64,000 nt of DNA. It comes from Sphingomonas sp. PP-F2F-G114-C0414. GTDB lineage: Bacteria; Pseudomonadota; Alphaproteobacteria; Sphingomonadales; Sphingomonadaceae. Position 1 is the first letter of the stretch. Each line of letters starts with the position of its first letter. This document shows positions 8,358 through 19,241 of this stretch, piece by piece. Where the stretch lies: NCBI RefSeq assembly GCF_003688595.1, contig NZ_RCWT01000009.1, positions 1 through 64,000 of the forward strand, written 5' to 3'. The notes beneath the pieces are model-generated. The model was not told the origin of the DNA and searched no databases. It saw only the letters and a program-made list of their open reading frames with translations. A program made the position numbers and the translations under genes.

Positions 8358-9833
8358 TCACAGCAGGCTCGGCTGAAACGCGTTGGCCTCGCGTGCTGCG
8401 CGCCGGAACGCGGCGCGGTCGACGTTGGGGATGCGCGGGCGCTTGCCCTGGAACAGATCGGCGAGCGTCAGGATCTGGAGTTTGGGAAACGTCTCGTCAA
8501 CGCCGGCACGGTAGATGCCGACCGCGGCGGCACGGCGCTCCATCTCGCGCGTCGGCTTGGCGTTCATGATGAGGATGCCGATCGGCGCCTTCTCACGCGC
8601 GATCGTCGCGGCGAGCGTCTCGACCATCGTGGTGTCCGGATTAAGCCCACCCTTGACCGATACGATCGCGCGGTGCGTCACCATCTTGCCCGATGCCGGG
8701 TCATGATCGTTGAAATAGATCAGTCCGTCGATCCCACCGTCCGCACCCTTTTTCCTGCCGCCGAACGGCAGCGCATCGACCATCGACACCGCCCACCACT
8801 GGAACTGGTATTTGTCGCGTAGCGCGAGATTGCAGGCGGAGGCGAGGTCCTTCGGCGTGCCTTCGACGGTGAAGGTGACGGCGGGAAACGCATCCTTCAT
8901 CCGCTTCTCGATCAGCGATATGGCAAGATGCGTGACGTCGATGCCGATCCATTGCCGCTTGAGTTTCTCCGCGGCATGCACCGCAGTGCCGCACCCGCAG
9001 AACGGATCGAGCACGACGTCGCCTTCGTTCGACGAGGCGGCAATGATGCGCTCCAGTAGGGCCACCGGCTTCTGCGTCGGGTAGCCGAGCCGTTCCTTCG
9101 AGACGGGAGCGATGATCGGTATTTCCCAGACGTCGTTCATGGCGACACCCAGCGAGGTGCCCGATTCCCGGGTCGGGTTGCGCACGCCGTCGGCCGTGAA
9201 TGTGACCTTCTGCATCGATCCCTTCCACCGTTTCAGCGAACTCGCCGACGGCGGCACGGTGAGCGTGTTGAACAGATTGCCGCTTTCGCTCTTGGTGTAG
9301 AACAGCAGGCAATCGTGCATCCGCTGGAACCGGTGCGAGACCGATGGCCAACGGCGATAGCTCCAGACGATCTCGTTCTGGAAATGCCGCTTGCCGAAGA
9401 TCGCGTCTAGCAGCAGCTTCAGGTAATGACTCGCGGTCGGATCGCAGTGGAGATACAGGCTGCCGGTCGGCTTCAAGACGCGGTGCAGTTCGAGCAGGCG
9501 GACCGCCATCATCGCCAGATACGCCATCATGTCGTTGTCGCCGAGAAACCCGCGCATCGCGTTCAACAGGTCGAACGCCTTGGTATTGCCGCTGCGGGCA
9601 ACCTGGTCGAAGGCGTCCTCCGCGGTCTCGTTCCAATGCCAGGTATCCTCGAACGCCTCGATCTGCGCGCTGGAGGATTTGCCGTCGGGCTCCTTGAAAA
9701 GGATGCCGTAGTTGGCGTTCGAATTGAACGGCGGGTCGAGATAGATCAGGTCGACGCTCTCGTCGGTGATCTCCTTGCGAAGGACGGCGAGGTTGTCGCC
9801 ATAGAACAGGTGATTTTCGGGGCGGTTTCGCAT
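8358..9833 (-). CDS. DNA methyltransferase fused to a PD-(D/E)xK-like nuclease domain
   Basis: The N-terminal two-thirds is a beta-class amino-methyltransferase. Motif IV DPPFNSNANYG comes first (residue about 33 from the chosen start) and the SAM-binding motif DPFCGCGTAVHA follows near residue 275. The C-terminal third has a restriction-endonuclease-like core, KKGADGGIDG then IVSVKGG, where the acidic position before the lysine is serine. The enzyme would methylate adenine N6 or cytosine N4 and might cut unmodified DNA. I start at ATG 9831-9833 because the family begins near RPENHLFYGDN; an ATG 48 bases upstream (9881) is possible and neither has a clear ribosome binding site. It sits between core genes infA and hppA with no partner R or S gene. 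Confidence 0.85.
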   Translation of the reverse strand: MRNRPENHLFYGDNLAVLRKEITDESVDLIYLDPPFNSNANYGILFKEPDGKSSSAQIEAFEDTWHWNETAEDAFDQVARSGNTKAFDLLNAMRGFLGDNDMMAYLAMMAVRLLELHRVLKPTGSLYLHCDPTASHYLKLLLDAIFGKRHFQNEIVWSYRRWPSVSHRFQRMHDCLLFYTKSESGNLFNTLTVPPSASSLKRWKGSMQKVTFTADGVRNPTRESGTSLGVAMNDVWEIPIIAPVSKERLGYPTQKPVALLERIIAASSNEGDVVLDPFCGCGTAVHAAEKLKRQWIGIDVTHLAISLIEKRMKDAFPAVTFTVEGTPKDLASACNLALRDKYQFQWWAVSMVDALPFGGRKKGADGGIDGLIYFNDHDPASGKMVTHRAIVSVKGGLNPDTTMVETLAATIAREKAPIGILIMNAKPTREMERRAAAVGIYRAGVDETFPKLQILTLADLFQGKRPRIPNVDRAAFRRAAREANAFQPSLL

Positions 9834-10060
9834 TGTTGGAAGATGCGGGTACAATTCCAGCCGCGTCCAAGCGAGATGCATCCGTAGTCGGCGGATATGA
9901 TCCGCTATGGAGTTTCCTGCCGTAGAACCCTCGCATCCAGCAGAAATATACTGTGGGGATCCGACGCAATTGTTCTTCAGAAATAGCGATAGTCACTTCG
10001 GGGGCGTCAAAAGACGATCGCCGAGCGGCCACATGACCTAGCCGCTCAGCGATCAGGTAA

Positions 10061-12217
<2,157 letters not shown>

Positions 12218-12308
12218 ACGGCGCTATCCCTCTTGTCAGGTCCTCTCCGGTCTCGACTTTGCCGAGTCCCGATGCAGCGAACCTATCAGTGCGGGGGTAT
12301 TGCGCAAG

Positions 12309-13202
12309 TTATCCTCGGGGGTGGTGCTCGTAGCCTAGACTTGGCGGGAGCGGGACGGGGGTGCCCGAGTCGTGAAGAGTGAGGTCCGAGCCGACTGAGA
12401 ACGCGCCGATTAGAGTGGCGTCGGTGATGAAATCTTGCGGTGCAGCAAAAAGGAGTTGGTAGTCGTCTCCGGCGGTTGCGGCGGCGAGCCGGTCGCCGGA
12501 GAAGGTGCGATAGGCGTCGGATATGGGGATGCGCGCGAGGTTGACGCTCACGGCGAGGCCGCTGGCTGAGGCCATGCGGGATGCGTCGATAAGCAGCCCG
12601 TCGGATACGTCCATCATCGCATGGACCTGCGGGGCAAGTATGCGACCGTCGGCGAGCCGTGGCTGGGGGCGCCGGTATGCGGCAAGGAATTCGGCTGGGC
12701 CTTGTGCGCCGAGTGCGATGGCTAGCCCCGCGCCCGCGTCGCCGATCGTGCCCGTTACATAGAGCGCATCGCCGTCGCGTGCGCCGTTTCGGGCGGGCGC
12801 CGCGGCGTCGCTGCCGAACGCGGTGAGGGTCAGGACCCGCGGCGCATTCGGAGGGAGCGTCACGGTGTCGCCGCCGATGATCCTGGTGTCGAAGGTGGTC
12901 AGGACGTCGGCGAGCCCTTCGAGAAACGCCCGGTCCCATGCGTCGTCGCTGAGCGGATAGTTGAGGAGGACCCCCTCGGGTCTGGCCCCCTTTGCCGCGA
13001 GATCAGAGAGGTTGGTGGCGACCAGCTTCCAGGCGACGTCCTGTGCGGGGTCGGTCGGGAGAAAGTGCACGCCTTCGACCAGAGTGTCGGTCGTGACGAC
13101 GAGCGGGCCTGCGTCGATCAGCGCGGTATCGTCGTTGAGGCCGCGCGCCGCCGGATGGAGCGGCAGCAGGCGGAGTGCGGCAATAAACTCGGCTTCGGTC
13201 AC
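12309..13202 (-). CDS. thiL: Thiamine-monophosphate kinase
   Basis: The 297-residue protein belongs to the PurM/ThiL ATP-binding fold and would phosphorylate thiamine monophosphate to thiamine diphosphate. Visible motifs are GLNDDTALID (Mg-binding), DTLVEGVHF, KLVATNLSDLAAKGARP, IIGGDTV, MDVSDGLLIDASRMA and GDDYQLLFA. The start is GTG at 13200-13202 (VTEAEFIAALRLL), preceded by GGGAG. A longer upstream frame would translate repeat DNA and is rejected. It lies between nusB and hppA; a palindromic repeat pair separates it from nusB. Confidence 0.93.
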   Translation of the reverse strand: MTEAEFIAALRLLPLHPAARGLNDDTALIDAGPLVVTTDTLVEGVHFLPTDPAQDVAWKLVATNLSDLAAKGARPEGVLLNYPLSDDAWDRAFLEGLADVLTTFDTRIIGGDTVTLPPNAPRVLTLTAFGSDAAAPARNGARDGDALYVTGTIGDAGAGLAIALGAQGPAEFLAAYRRPQPRLADGRILAPQVHAMMDVSDGLLIDASRMASASGLAVSVNLARIPISDAYRTFSGDRLAAATAGDDYQLLFAAPQDFITDATLIGAFSVGSDLTLHDSGTPVPLPPSLGYEHHPRG

Positions 13203-13209
13203 TCTCTGC

Positions 13210-13312
13210 TCCCTCTCCCCTCCGGGGAGAGGGCTGGGGTGAGGGGCTGCCACACAGCGCACCGCCCGGTACAGCCCCTCACCCCGACCCTCTCCCCGGA
13301 GGGGAGAGGGAG
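13210..13312. repeat. Paired REP-like palindromes between nusB and thiL
   Basis: Two palindromes face each other: CCTCTCCCCTCCGGGGAGAGG is split as CCTCTCCCC / GGGGAGAGG at 13212-13232, and its partner at 13288-13310 reads CCCTCTCCCC / GGGGAGAGGG. The segments just inside them (GGGTGAGGGGC and GCCCCTCACCCC) are also inverted copies. This head-to-head arrangement is that of a bacterial interspersed mosaic element. It occupies almost the whole gap between two co-directional genes. Confidence 0.8.
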
Positions 13313-13313
13313 T

Positions 13314-13769
13314 TCAGGCCCGCACTTCCTTGGCGATACCGTCGAGTAGCCCGTTCACGAAGCCGGACTCGCGCTTGTCGTAGAACGCATGCGCGACGTC
13401 TACATATTCGCTGATCACCGCCGCGACCGGCACGTCCTTGCGCGCGAGCAGTTCATACGTGCCGACACGGACGATCGCCTTCATCGGCTTGTCGAGCCGC
13501 GCAAGCGTCCAGCCTTTGGCCAGCTTGCCCTCGATCAGCACGTCGATCTCACCGGCGCGCGCGTTGGCGCCGGTCACGAGGTCGTCGAAGAAATCGACGT
13601 CGGCTTCGGCATATTCGACGTCTTCGATCGTCGCGCCGAGCCGGTGCTGGTGGAATTCGTTGAGCAGGACGGGCATCGCGGTGCCCTCCATCTCGTGCTG
13701 GTAAGTCGCCTGGACGGCGGCGAGGCGAGCGGCGGCACGCGCCTTGGTGCGGGGGGCGGTTCGAGTCAT
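13314..13769 (-). CDS. nusB: Transcription antitermination factor NusB
   Basis: The 151-residue protein matches NusB throughout: the basic N-terminus KARAAARLAAVQATYQHEM, the central DVDFFDDLVTGANA, the helix KPMKAIVRVGTYELLARKDVP and the conserved end AVISEYVDVAHAFYD then SGFVNGLLD. NusB binds boxA RNA with S10 (NusE) and promotes rRNA antitermination. The length is typical. The gene begins the nusB-thiL-hppA series on the minus strand. Confidence 0.95.
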   Translation of the reverse strand: MTRTAPRTKARAAARLAAVQATYQHEMEGTAMPVLLNEFHQHRLGATIEDVEYAEADVDFFDDLVTGANARAGEIDVLIEGKLAKGWTLARLDKPMKAIVRVGTYELLARKDVPVAAVISEYVDVAHAFYDKRESGFVNGLLDGIAKEVRA

Positions 13770-13840
13770 AAGCGGTTGCCTGTAGGCGCGGGGGGGCTGT
13801 GTGTCAGCCCTTTGCGTTTCGGACGGAACGGGAAGAAGGG

Positions 13841-13976
13841 TTGTTCACGCGGAGGCGCGGAGGCGCGGAGATGTTGCGTGCGGCGCAGCCGCTTCGATCT
13901 CTTCATCCGCCGATGATTGAACGGCCGCTACGCGGCTAGGTCGACACCTCCGCGTCTCCGCGCCTCCGCGTGAACA
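13841..13976. repeat. Large inverted repeat between hisD and nusB
   Basis: The arm beginning TTGTTCACGCGGAGGCGCGG (13841-13870) is the reverse complement, with few mismatches, of the arm ending CTCCGCGTGAACAA (13947-13976). Each arm consists of eight-base GCGGAGGC-like units repeated in tandem. The element ends three bases from the hisD stop. It may act as a transcription terminator for hisD. Confidence 0.75.
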
Positions 13977-13979
13977 AAT

Positions 13980-15275
13980 CTAACTGTTAAGCCGTAACCG
14001 CAAAGCCACCGATTTTGCGTGAGCCGGCAGGCCCTCTGCGTTGGCCAAAGCAACCGTAGCAGGCCCGAGTTCGCGCAGAGCTGCTTCGTCCAACGCCAGG
14101 AAACTGGTGCGTTTCATAAAGTCGAGCACAGACAGCCCGCTGGCAAATCGCGCCCGGCGGCCGGTGGGGAGGACGTGGTTCGGGCCGGCGACGTAATCGC
14201 CGATTGCCTCGGGGGTGTAGCGGCCGAGGAAGACCGAGCCCGCGTGGCGGATGCGGTCGAAGAAGCCCTGCGGATCGGGGATCGCCAGCTGGAGATGCTC
14301 CGCGGCGAGGCGGTCAACCAGCGGGATCGCATCCGCCAATGTGTCGACGACAACGATCGCGCCGTTGGTGTCCCAAGCAACGCGCGCAACGGCTTCGGTG
14401 GCGAGGTCGCGCAACTGTCGGTCCACGGCGTCCGTCACCTTGTCGGCGAACGCTGCATCGTCAGTGAACAGGATCGACTGCGTGGTCACGTCGTGCTCGG
14501 CCTGGCTGAGCAGGTCGGCGGCGGTCCATTCGGGGTCGTTGAGCGCGTCCGCGACGACGACGATCTCGGAAGGGCCCGCGACCATGTCGATGCCGACGAC
14601 GCCGTAGACTTGGCGCTTGGCTTCCGCGACCCACGCGTTGCCGGGGCCGGTGATGACGTCGACCGGCTCGATCCGGCCTGCGCCATACGCGAGCGCGGCG
14701 ACGGCTTGTGCGCCACCGACGCGCCACACTTCGTCGACGCCCGCGAGATGCGCGGCGGCGAGGACCAGCGGGTTGATCTGGCCGTCGGGGGTCGGCGTGA
14801 CCATCGCAAGGCGGCCGACGCCCGCGACCTTGGCGGGGATCGCGTTCATCAGCAGCGAAGAGGGGTAGGCGGCGCGTCCACCGGGGACGTAGATGCCAGC
14901 GGTGTCAACGGGGAGCCAGCGCGCGCCGAGCCTCACACCTGCGGAGTCGACCGAGTCGCTGTCGAGGGGGCGCTGTTTCTCGTGGTACGCGCGGATGCGG
15001 GCGGCGGCGAGTTCGAGCGCGGTGCGCAGGTCCGGGTCGAGTGCATCGAACGCGGCCTTGCAGTCGGCGGCGTCGATCTGCCAGCCGGTAGTTTCGAGGT
15101 CGTGGCGGTCGTGCTTCTGCGTGAGGTCGCGGATTGCGGTTTCACCGTCGCGGCGGACCGAGGCGATGATTGCGGCGACGTCCTGCGTCACGCCTGCGTC
15201 GGACTCGCGGCGGTCTTCGACCAGCGCGGTGAAGCGAGTCGCGAAGTCTGCATCCGAGGTGTTGAGGCGGATCAC
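13980..15275 (-). CDS. hisD: Histidinol dehydrogenase
   Basis: The 431-residue zinc enzyme carries out the last two NAD-dependent oxidations of histidine synthesis, histidinol to histidine. Visible landmarks are YVPGGRAAYPSSLLMNAIPA, VTGPGNAWVAEAKR, VAGPSEIVVVAD, the zinc-ligand segment LLSQAEHD, GPNHVLPTGRRARFASGLS and the C-terminal HAKSV histidine. The length is normal. It is downstream of hisG with only a palindromic repeat pair between them, so a hisG-hisD operon is likely. Confidence 0.97.
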   Translation of the reverse strand: MIRLNTSDADFATRFTALVEDRRESDAGVTQDVAAIIASVRRDGETAIRDLTQKHDRHDLETTGWQIDAADCKAAFDALDPDLRTALELAAARIRAYHEKQRPLDSDSVDSAGVRLGARWLPVDTAGIYVPGGRAAYPSSLLMNAIPAKVAGVGRLAMVTPTPDGQINPLVLAAAHLAGVDEVWRVGGAQAVAALAYGAGRIEPVDVITGPGNAWVAEAKRQVYGVVGIDMVAGPSEIVVVADALNDPEWTAADLLSQAEHDVTTQSILFTDDAAFADKVTDAVDRQLRDLATEAVARVAWDTNGAIVVVDTLADAIPLVDRLAAEHLQLAIPDPQGFFDRIRHAGSVFLGRYTPEAIGDYVAGPNHVLPTGRRARFASGLSVLDFMKRTSFLALDEAALRELGPATVALANAEGLPAHAKSVALRLRLNS

Positions 15276-15280
15276 TTGCC

Positions 15281-15388
15281 CCCCTCCCGCATGCGGGAGG
15301 GGTTGGGGGTGGGCACGCGCTCACCACTGGCGTTACGCTGGAGGAAAGCACGAGCCCAACCCCCAGCCCCTTCCCGCTTGCGGGAAGT
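15281..15388. repeat. REP-like palindrome pair between hisG and hisD
   Basis: A perfect palindrome CCCCTCCCGC / ATGCGGGAGGGG at 15281-15302 faces a second, CTTCCCGC / GCGGGAAG, at 15370-15387. They share inverted flanks GGTTGGGGGTGGGC and GCCCAACCCCCAGCC. This is the same family as the copies at 19016-19236. Confidence 0.8.
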
Positions 15389-15405
15389 GGAGCAGATGAG
15401 GGCAG

Positions 15406-16074
15406 TCATGCTGCGATCTCCTGCGCTTCGACTGCGCGACGGAATGCCTCGACCAGCGGCACCACCCGGCTGCGCGTCTTCATCGCGGCGCGGTTAACCA
15501 CGAGGCGGCTGGTGACTTCCATGATCGTCTCGACCTCGACTAGGCCGTTTTCCAGCAGCGTGCGGCCGGACGATACGAGGTCGACGATGCGCGGTGCGAG
15601 ACCGAGCGTGGGCGCCAGTTCCATCGCACCGTTGAGCTTCACGCACTCCGCCTGGACGCCGCGGCTCGCGAAATGCGCCGCCGTCACATGCGGGTATTTG
15701 GTCGCGACACGGACGTGACTCCAGCCGCGCGGGTCGTCCTGCGCCGCCATCTCGGCGGGCTCGGCGACCGACAGCCGGCAATGGCCGATGCCGAGGTCGA
15801 CCGGCGCGTAAAGCTCCGAATAGCCGAACTCGGCGATCACGTCCGACCCGACGATGCCGAGTTGCGCAGCCCCGTGCGCAACGAAAGTGGCGACGTCGAA
15901 CGCGCGCACCCGGATCAGCGAGATCGCCGGATCGTTGGTCGCGAACCGGAGCGCGCGCGAGTTCTCATCCGAGAACGACGCTTCGGGATGCACCCCGGCG
16001 CGTGCGAGCAACGGCAGGGCCTCGGCGAGGATGCGTCCCTTGGGGACGGCGATGATGATCTGGGAATCTGGCAC
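15406..16074 (-). CDS. hisG: ATP phosphoribosyltransferase, short form
   Basis: The 222-residue protein catalyses the first step of histidine synthesis, condensing ATP with PRPP. It starts [15 protein letters not shown] at GTG 16072-16074; a longer frame adds an unrelated proline-rich tail. Landmarks are [65 protein letters not shown] (read as two halves) and VNRAAMKTR. It lacks the C-terminal regulatory domain, so it is the short type that works with HisZ; no hisZ is in the window. The gene is divergent from the DUF2332 gene, with 46 bases between their starts. Confidence 0.95.
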   Translation of the reverse strand: MPDSQIIIAVPKGRILAEALPLLARAGVHPEASFSDENSRALRFATNDPAISLIRVRAFDVATFVAHGAAQLGIVGSDVIAEFGYSELYAPVDLGIGHCRLSVAEPAEMAAQDDPRGWSHVRVATKYPHVTAAHFASRGVQAECVKLNGAMELAPTLGLAPRIVDLVSSGRTLLENGLVEVETIMEVTSRLVVNRAAMKTRSRVVPLVEAFRRAVEAQEIAA

Positions 16075-16120
16075 GCGCCGGGCTTTACGGGGGGGGCTTG
16101 GCGGGTGCAACAACCTGCAC

Positions 16121-17221
16121 ATGGCAAATGAACCGGCTAACCGTGCGGCGTTCGATATCCAGGCGGGCTATTGCACCGCGATGGACGCGCCGATTACGGC
16201 GCGGGTCTGCACTGCGTTGGCGACCGCGGTGGATCGCAAGAGCGAGACGGGGCGGCGTGTGCTCGACTGGTCGGGCGAGCCTGTCGCGGATGCGCTGGCG
16301 TTGCGGCTGGTCGGCGGATTGCATGCGCTGCACCGCGCGGGCGTCGATCCGGCGCTTTCTGCCGTGTTTGCCGGGGCGGAGACCGATCCGGTACGCGTGG
16401 CGGCTGCTTTGCGGGCGACGCTGGTCGCGCAGGATGCGGCGTTGCTGCCGTGGCTCGATGGGCCGCCACAGACCAACGAGGCGGCGCGGTCCGCGGGAAT
16501 GATGACCGGGATCCTCCATTTGGCCGAGCGATACGGGCCGCGGTTCGAGGTGCTCGAGATAGGATCGAGTGCGGGGCTGAACCTGCTGATCGATCGCTAT
16601 CGGTTCGATCTCGGCGGCGTGAATGTCGGGCCGGATACATCGCCGGTGACGATCCGTCCTAAATGGCGCGGGCCGCCGCCGCCGAACGCGCCCGTCGAGA
16701 TCGGGTCGACCCGCGGCGTCGATATCCACCCGGTGGACGTCGCCGATCCGGACGCTGCGGCACGGCTGGAGGCGTATGTCTGGGTCGATGCGGTCGAGCG
16801 GCAGGCGCGGTTGGCGGCGGCGATAGCGATGATGCGCGCGGGTGGCGTCGATCTCGTGAGGGGCGATGCGGCCGACTGGGTCGAGGCGCAATTGGCCGAG
16901 CCGCAGCCCGAGGGAGTGACGCGCGTGCTGATGCATTCGGTGGTGTGGCAGTATCTGCCGGCGGCTTCGCGCGAGCGGATCCGGGGCGCGATGGAGGCGG
17001 CGGGTGCGCGGGCGACAGTGGAGCGACCGCTTGGCTGGGTAATGATGGAGCCGAATCGTGATCTGCACCGGCATGAGGTGCGCGTCCGCGGCTGGCCGGG
17101 AGAGCGGGCGATGGAACTGGTCGCGCTAACTCATGCACATGGCGCGTGGGTCGAAGGATTGGCGCTGCCGTACGAGACGCGCGACTACGTCATGCGGCGT
17201 GGCGCGTACGAGAAGGATTGA
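16121..17221 (+). CDS. DUF2332 family protein
   Basis: The 366-residue protein fits the DUF2332/COG4427 family: the N-terminal [15 protein letters not shown], central [23 protein letters not shown] and C-terminal [12 protein letters not shown]. The central glycine-rich motif resembles a SAM-dependent methyltransferase motif I, but no activity is established for the family that I know. The start is ATG at 16121-16123; no good ribosome binding site is present and the upstream frame overlaps hisG antisense, so the start is moderately sure. It is divergent from hisG and probably shares its promoter region. Confidence 0.8.
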   Translation: MANEPANRAAFDIQAGYCTAMDAPITARVCTALATAVDRKSETGRRVLDWSGEPVADALALRLVGGLHALHRAGVDPALSAVFAGAETDPVRVAAALRATLVAQDAALLPWLDGPPQTNEAARSAGMMTGILHLAERYGPRFEVLEIGSSAGLNLLIDRYRFDLGGVNVGPDTSPVTIRPKWRGPPPPNAPVEIGSTRGVDIHPVDVADPDAAARLEAYVWVDAVERQARLAAAIAMMRAGGVDLVRGDAADWVEAQLAEPQPEGVTRVLMHSVVWQYLPAASRERIRGAMEAAGARATVERPLGWVMMEPNRDLHRHEVRVRGWPGERAMELVALTHAHGAWVEGLALPYETRDYVMRRGAYEKD

Positions 17222-17229
17222 GGTCCCCC

Positions 17230-17345
17230 CGTCATGCCGGACCCTTCGACAAGCTCAGGAGAGCCTCGTTCCGGCATCCACCGTTCCGCGCATCGATTGC
17301 TTCGAGTTTGCGGACCGGTGGACCCCGGAACACGTCCGGGGTGAC
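17230..17345. repeat. Intergenic repeat with short inverted segments
   Basis: The gap between DUF2332 and the RcnB-like gene contains ATGCCGG / CCGGCAT and GGACCCCGGAA / CGTCCGGGGT segments, and the phrase CCCTTCGACAAGCTCAGG, a dispersed repeat motif I recognise from sphingomonad intergenic regions. It may terminate transcription of both convergent genes. Confidence 0.5.
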
Positions 17346-17362
17346 GGAGGGGCCCGTCCGGC

Positions 17363-17842
17363 TTAGTAGAAGAAGCCGTTGTTGACCTGGACCACCTGGC
17401 CCGAGCGCGTGTCGACCAGGACGACGTCGCGGCCGTAGCGGACCCAGCGCTGATAGCCGTACGCCGGGCGCGACAGGCGATACGTTTGATAGTCGTTGAT
17501 CCAGTAGTTGCGACCGTAATATTCCGGCGCGAATCGGTAGCCGACGTTGACCGGGCGGTAGCGATAGCCGCGCGGGCCGGCATAGGCCGGACGGCGGTAG
17601 AGGTCGCCGTGCGTGCGGCGATAGTCGCGCCAGTCTTCGCGTGCTTCGCGGCGGTCTTCGCGCAGTTCCTGGCGGGCTTCGCGGACGTCGTGGCGGTCGC
17701 CGTAGCGGCGCGCGCGCTGGAGGTCGCGCTGGCTTTCGCGGATCTCGCGCTGGTCGCGGCGGACTTCGCCGTAGCTCTGCGCGGTGGCGACGGTTGGGAC
17801 GAGGGTGGCGGCGGCGACGGCCGCGAGGATCATCTTGCGCAT
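17363..17842 (-). CDS. RcnB-like periplasmic protein
   Basis: The 159-residue protein has a signal peptide (MRKMILAAVAAATLVPTVATA) cut near residue 21, then a strongly charged Arg/Asp/Glu coiled region (residues 28-80) rich in RDxRE-type steps. The C-terminus is typical of RcnB: PVNVGYRFAPEYYGRNYWI, then RWVRYGRDVVLVDTRSGQVV ending in NNGFFY. RcnB proteins are periplasmic and take part in nickel/cobalt homeostasis in E. coli; the sphingomonad members are mostly uncharacterised. It converges on DUF2332 and stands alone. Confidence 0.8.
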   Translation of the reverse strand: MRKMILAAVAAATLVPTVATAQSYGEVRRDQREIRESQRDLQRARRYGDRHDVREARQELREDRREAREDWRDYRRTHGDLYRRPAYAGPRGYRYRPVNVGYRFAPEYYGRNYWINDYQTYRLSRPAYGYQRWVRYGRDVVLVDTRSGQVVQVNNGFFY

Positions 17843-17988
17843 GACTGCTCTCCTATGTTCGACGCCGAATCGACGGCATGGACAGGGTTTTGCGCCCGTC
17901 GCGCTGAACGATCGCAGAATGCGGTCGTCAGGATTCAGACAGGTGGCGCATGCCCGATTCTGTGTTCCCTGCCCTACTAACAGTCAGA

Positions 17989-18091
17989 CCATCCCGGCGA
18001 AGGCCGGGGTCCATTGGAGCCTTTGCAGTAACGCAGCGCCGTTCCAAATTTCGGCCGTTACCGGATTGGGCCCGGCCTTCGCCGGGGTGGT
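17989..18091. repeat. Inverted repeat between RcnB-like and hydrolase genes
   Basis: CCCGGCGAAGGCCGGGGTCC near 17992-18011 and GGCCCGGCCTTCGCCGGGG near 18069-18087 are inverted copies separated by about 55 bases; each also folds on itself. It is a dispersed palindromic element with no gene in it. Confidence 0.65.
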
Positions 18092-18135
18092 TCAATGTAG
18101 GGCAGCGGTACGTACATTGCTGAGTGGTGGTCGTG

Positions 18136-19011
18136 TCAGATACCCCAGCGGCGCATGGCGGTGATCACCGCATCGGGCTTTTGCCAGGGCACGAAATGGC
18201 CTGCGTCGATCGTCTCGATCGTGAGGTCGGGTACATACTCGGCGAGGTCGAGCTGGCTCGGCAGCAAAGCGCTGTCCTGCATTCCCCAGATCACCAGCAC
18301 CGGCATGGTGGTCGGCGGAAACGGCGCATCGAGGAACGCGGGGCGGGGCGGCGTTTCGTCCATTGCGGGGACGACGATCGCGCTGGCGCGGTACCAGTTT
18401 AGCATCGCGGTGATCGCGCCGGGCTGGCCCCATTCGTCGAGATAGGCGGCCTTGTCCTCGGCCATCGCGGCGAGGTCGGCGTGCTTTGCGAAACTGGTGT
18501 CGAAGAAGGTTTCGAGGCCGATCGCGGCGATATGCTTTTCGAGATCGGGGTTGCGGAAGGCGCGGATATACTGGCTGGCGGCGCGCTGTTCGAGGTCGTC
18601 GAACATGGTCCGCTGGAAGACGAGCGGGTGGGGGGCGTTGATGATCACCAGCTTCGCGACGCGCTCGGGGTGGCGCAGCGCGGCCATCCAGGCGACCGCG
18701 CCGCCCCAGTCGTGGCCGACCAGCGTGAAGCGGTCGATCTTCAGGTGATCGGCGAGCGCGATCAGGTCGGCAACGATCTTGTCGGGGCTGTAGCTGTCGA
18801 CGCCCTCGGGTTTGGAGGAGCGTGCGAACCCGCGCTGGTCGGGGGCGATCACGTAATAGTCGCGGGCAAGGTCGGGGGCGATGTCGCGCCAGGTGCGGTG
18901 CGATTCGGGGAAGCCGTGGAGCAGGATGACGGGCGGGTTCGCCAGGTCGCCGCTGATCGCAACGTCGAGTTCGATTCCGGTAGATAACGCGATGCGTTGC
19001 AGGTCCGACAT
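18136..19011 (-). CDS. Alpha/beta hydrolase, epoxide-hydrolase-like
   Basis: The 291-residue protein is an alpha/beta hydrolase with the oxyanion motif HGFPESHRTW and nucleophile elbow VGHDWGGAVAW. The nucleophile is aspartate, as in soluble epoxide hydrolases and haloalkane or haloacetate dehalogenases. The remaining catalytic residues fit MQDSALLP (acid) and AGHFVPWQKPD (histidine). The substrate cannot be read from sequence. The start is one of two adjacent ATGs (19014 or 19011); the GGAGGGGA before them belongs to a repeat palindrome, so a REP element appears to supply the ribosome binding site. Confidence 0.88.
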   Translation of the reverse strand: MSDLQRIALSTGIELDVAISGDLANPPVILLHGFPESHRTWRDIAPDLARDYYVIAPDQRGFARSSKPEGVDSYSPDKIVADLIALADHLKIDRFTLVGHDWGGAVAWMAALRHPERVAKLVIINAPHPLVFQRTMFDDLEQRAASQYIRAFRNPDLEKHIAAIGLETFFDTSFAKHADLAAMAEDKAAYLDEWGQPGAITAMLNWYRASAIVVPAMDETPPRPAFLDAPFPPTTMPVLVIWGMQDSALLPSQLDLAEYVPDLTIETIDAGHFVPWQKPDAVITAMRRWGI

Positions 19012-19015
19012 CATT

Positions 19016-19236
19016 CCCCTCCCGCTGGCGGGAGGGGTTAGGGGAGGGCCTGCCCGTTCGCGCTGCCCTTGGATCATGCCCTCCCCCGACGCCTCCCGCA
19101 AGCGGGAGGAGAGCAGAAGGTGCGTTCTCCCCTCCCGCATGCGGGAGGGGCCGGGGGTGGGCTCGCGGCCAGTTTCACATGGAGCGGGCGGCGATAGCGC
19201 GTGCCCACCCCTACCCCCTCCCGCATGCGGGAGGGG
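19016..19236. repeat. Four REP-like palindromes in two pairs
   Basis: Four palindromes built on CCTCCCGC / GCGGGAGG lie at 19016-19037, 19092-19109, 19129-19150 and 19215-19236. The last two are identical perfect 22-mers in facing orientation, with inverted flanks GGGTGGGC and GCCCACCCC. The cluster fills the whole gap between the hydrolase start and the pirin stop. Confidence 0.85.
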
Positions 19237-19241
19237 AGGAG

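Noticed and set aside
8701..10032. Long minus-strand frame overlapping the methyltransferase
   Set aside because: It is an arginine- and proline-rich shadow in another frame of the methyltransferase; the motifs are all in the other frame.
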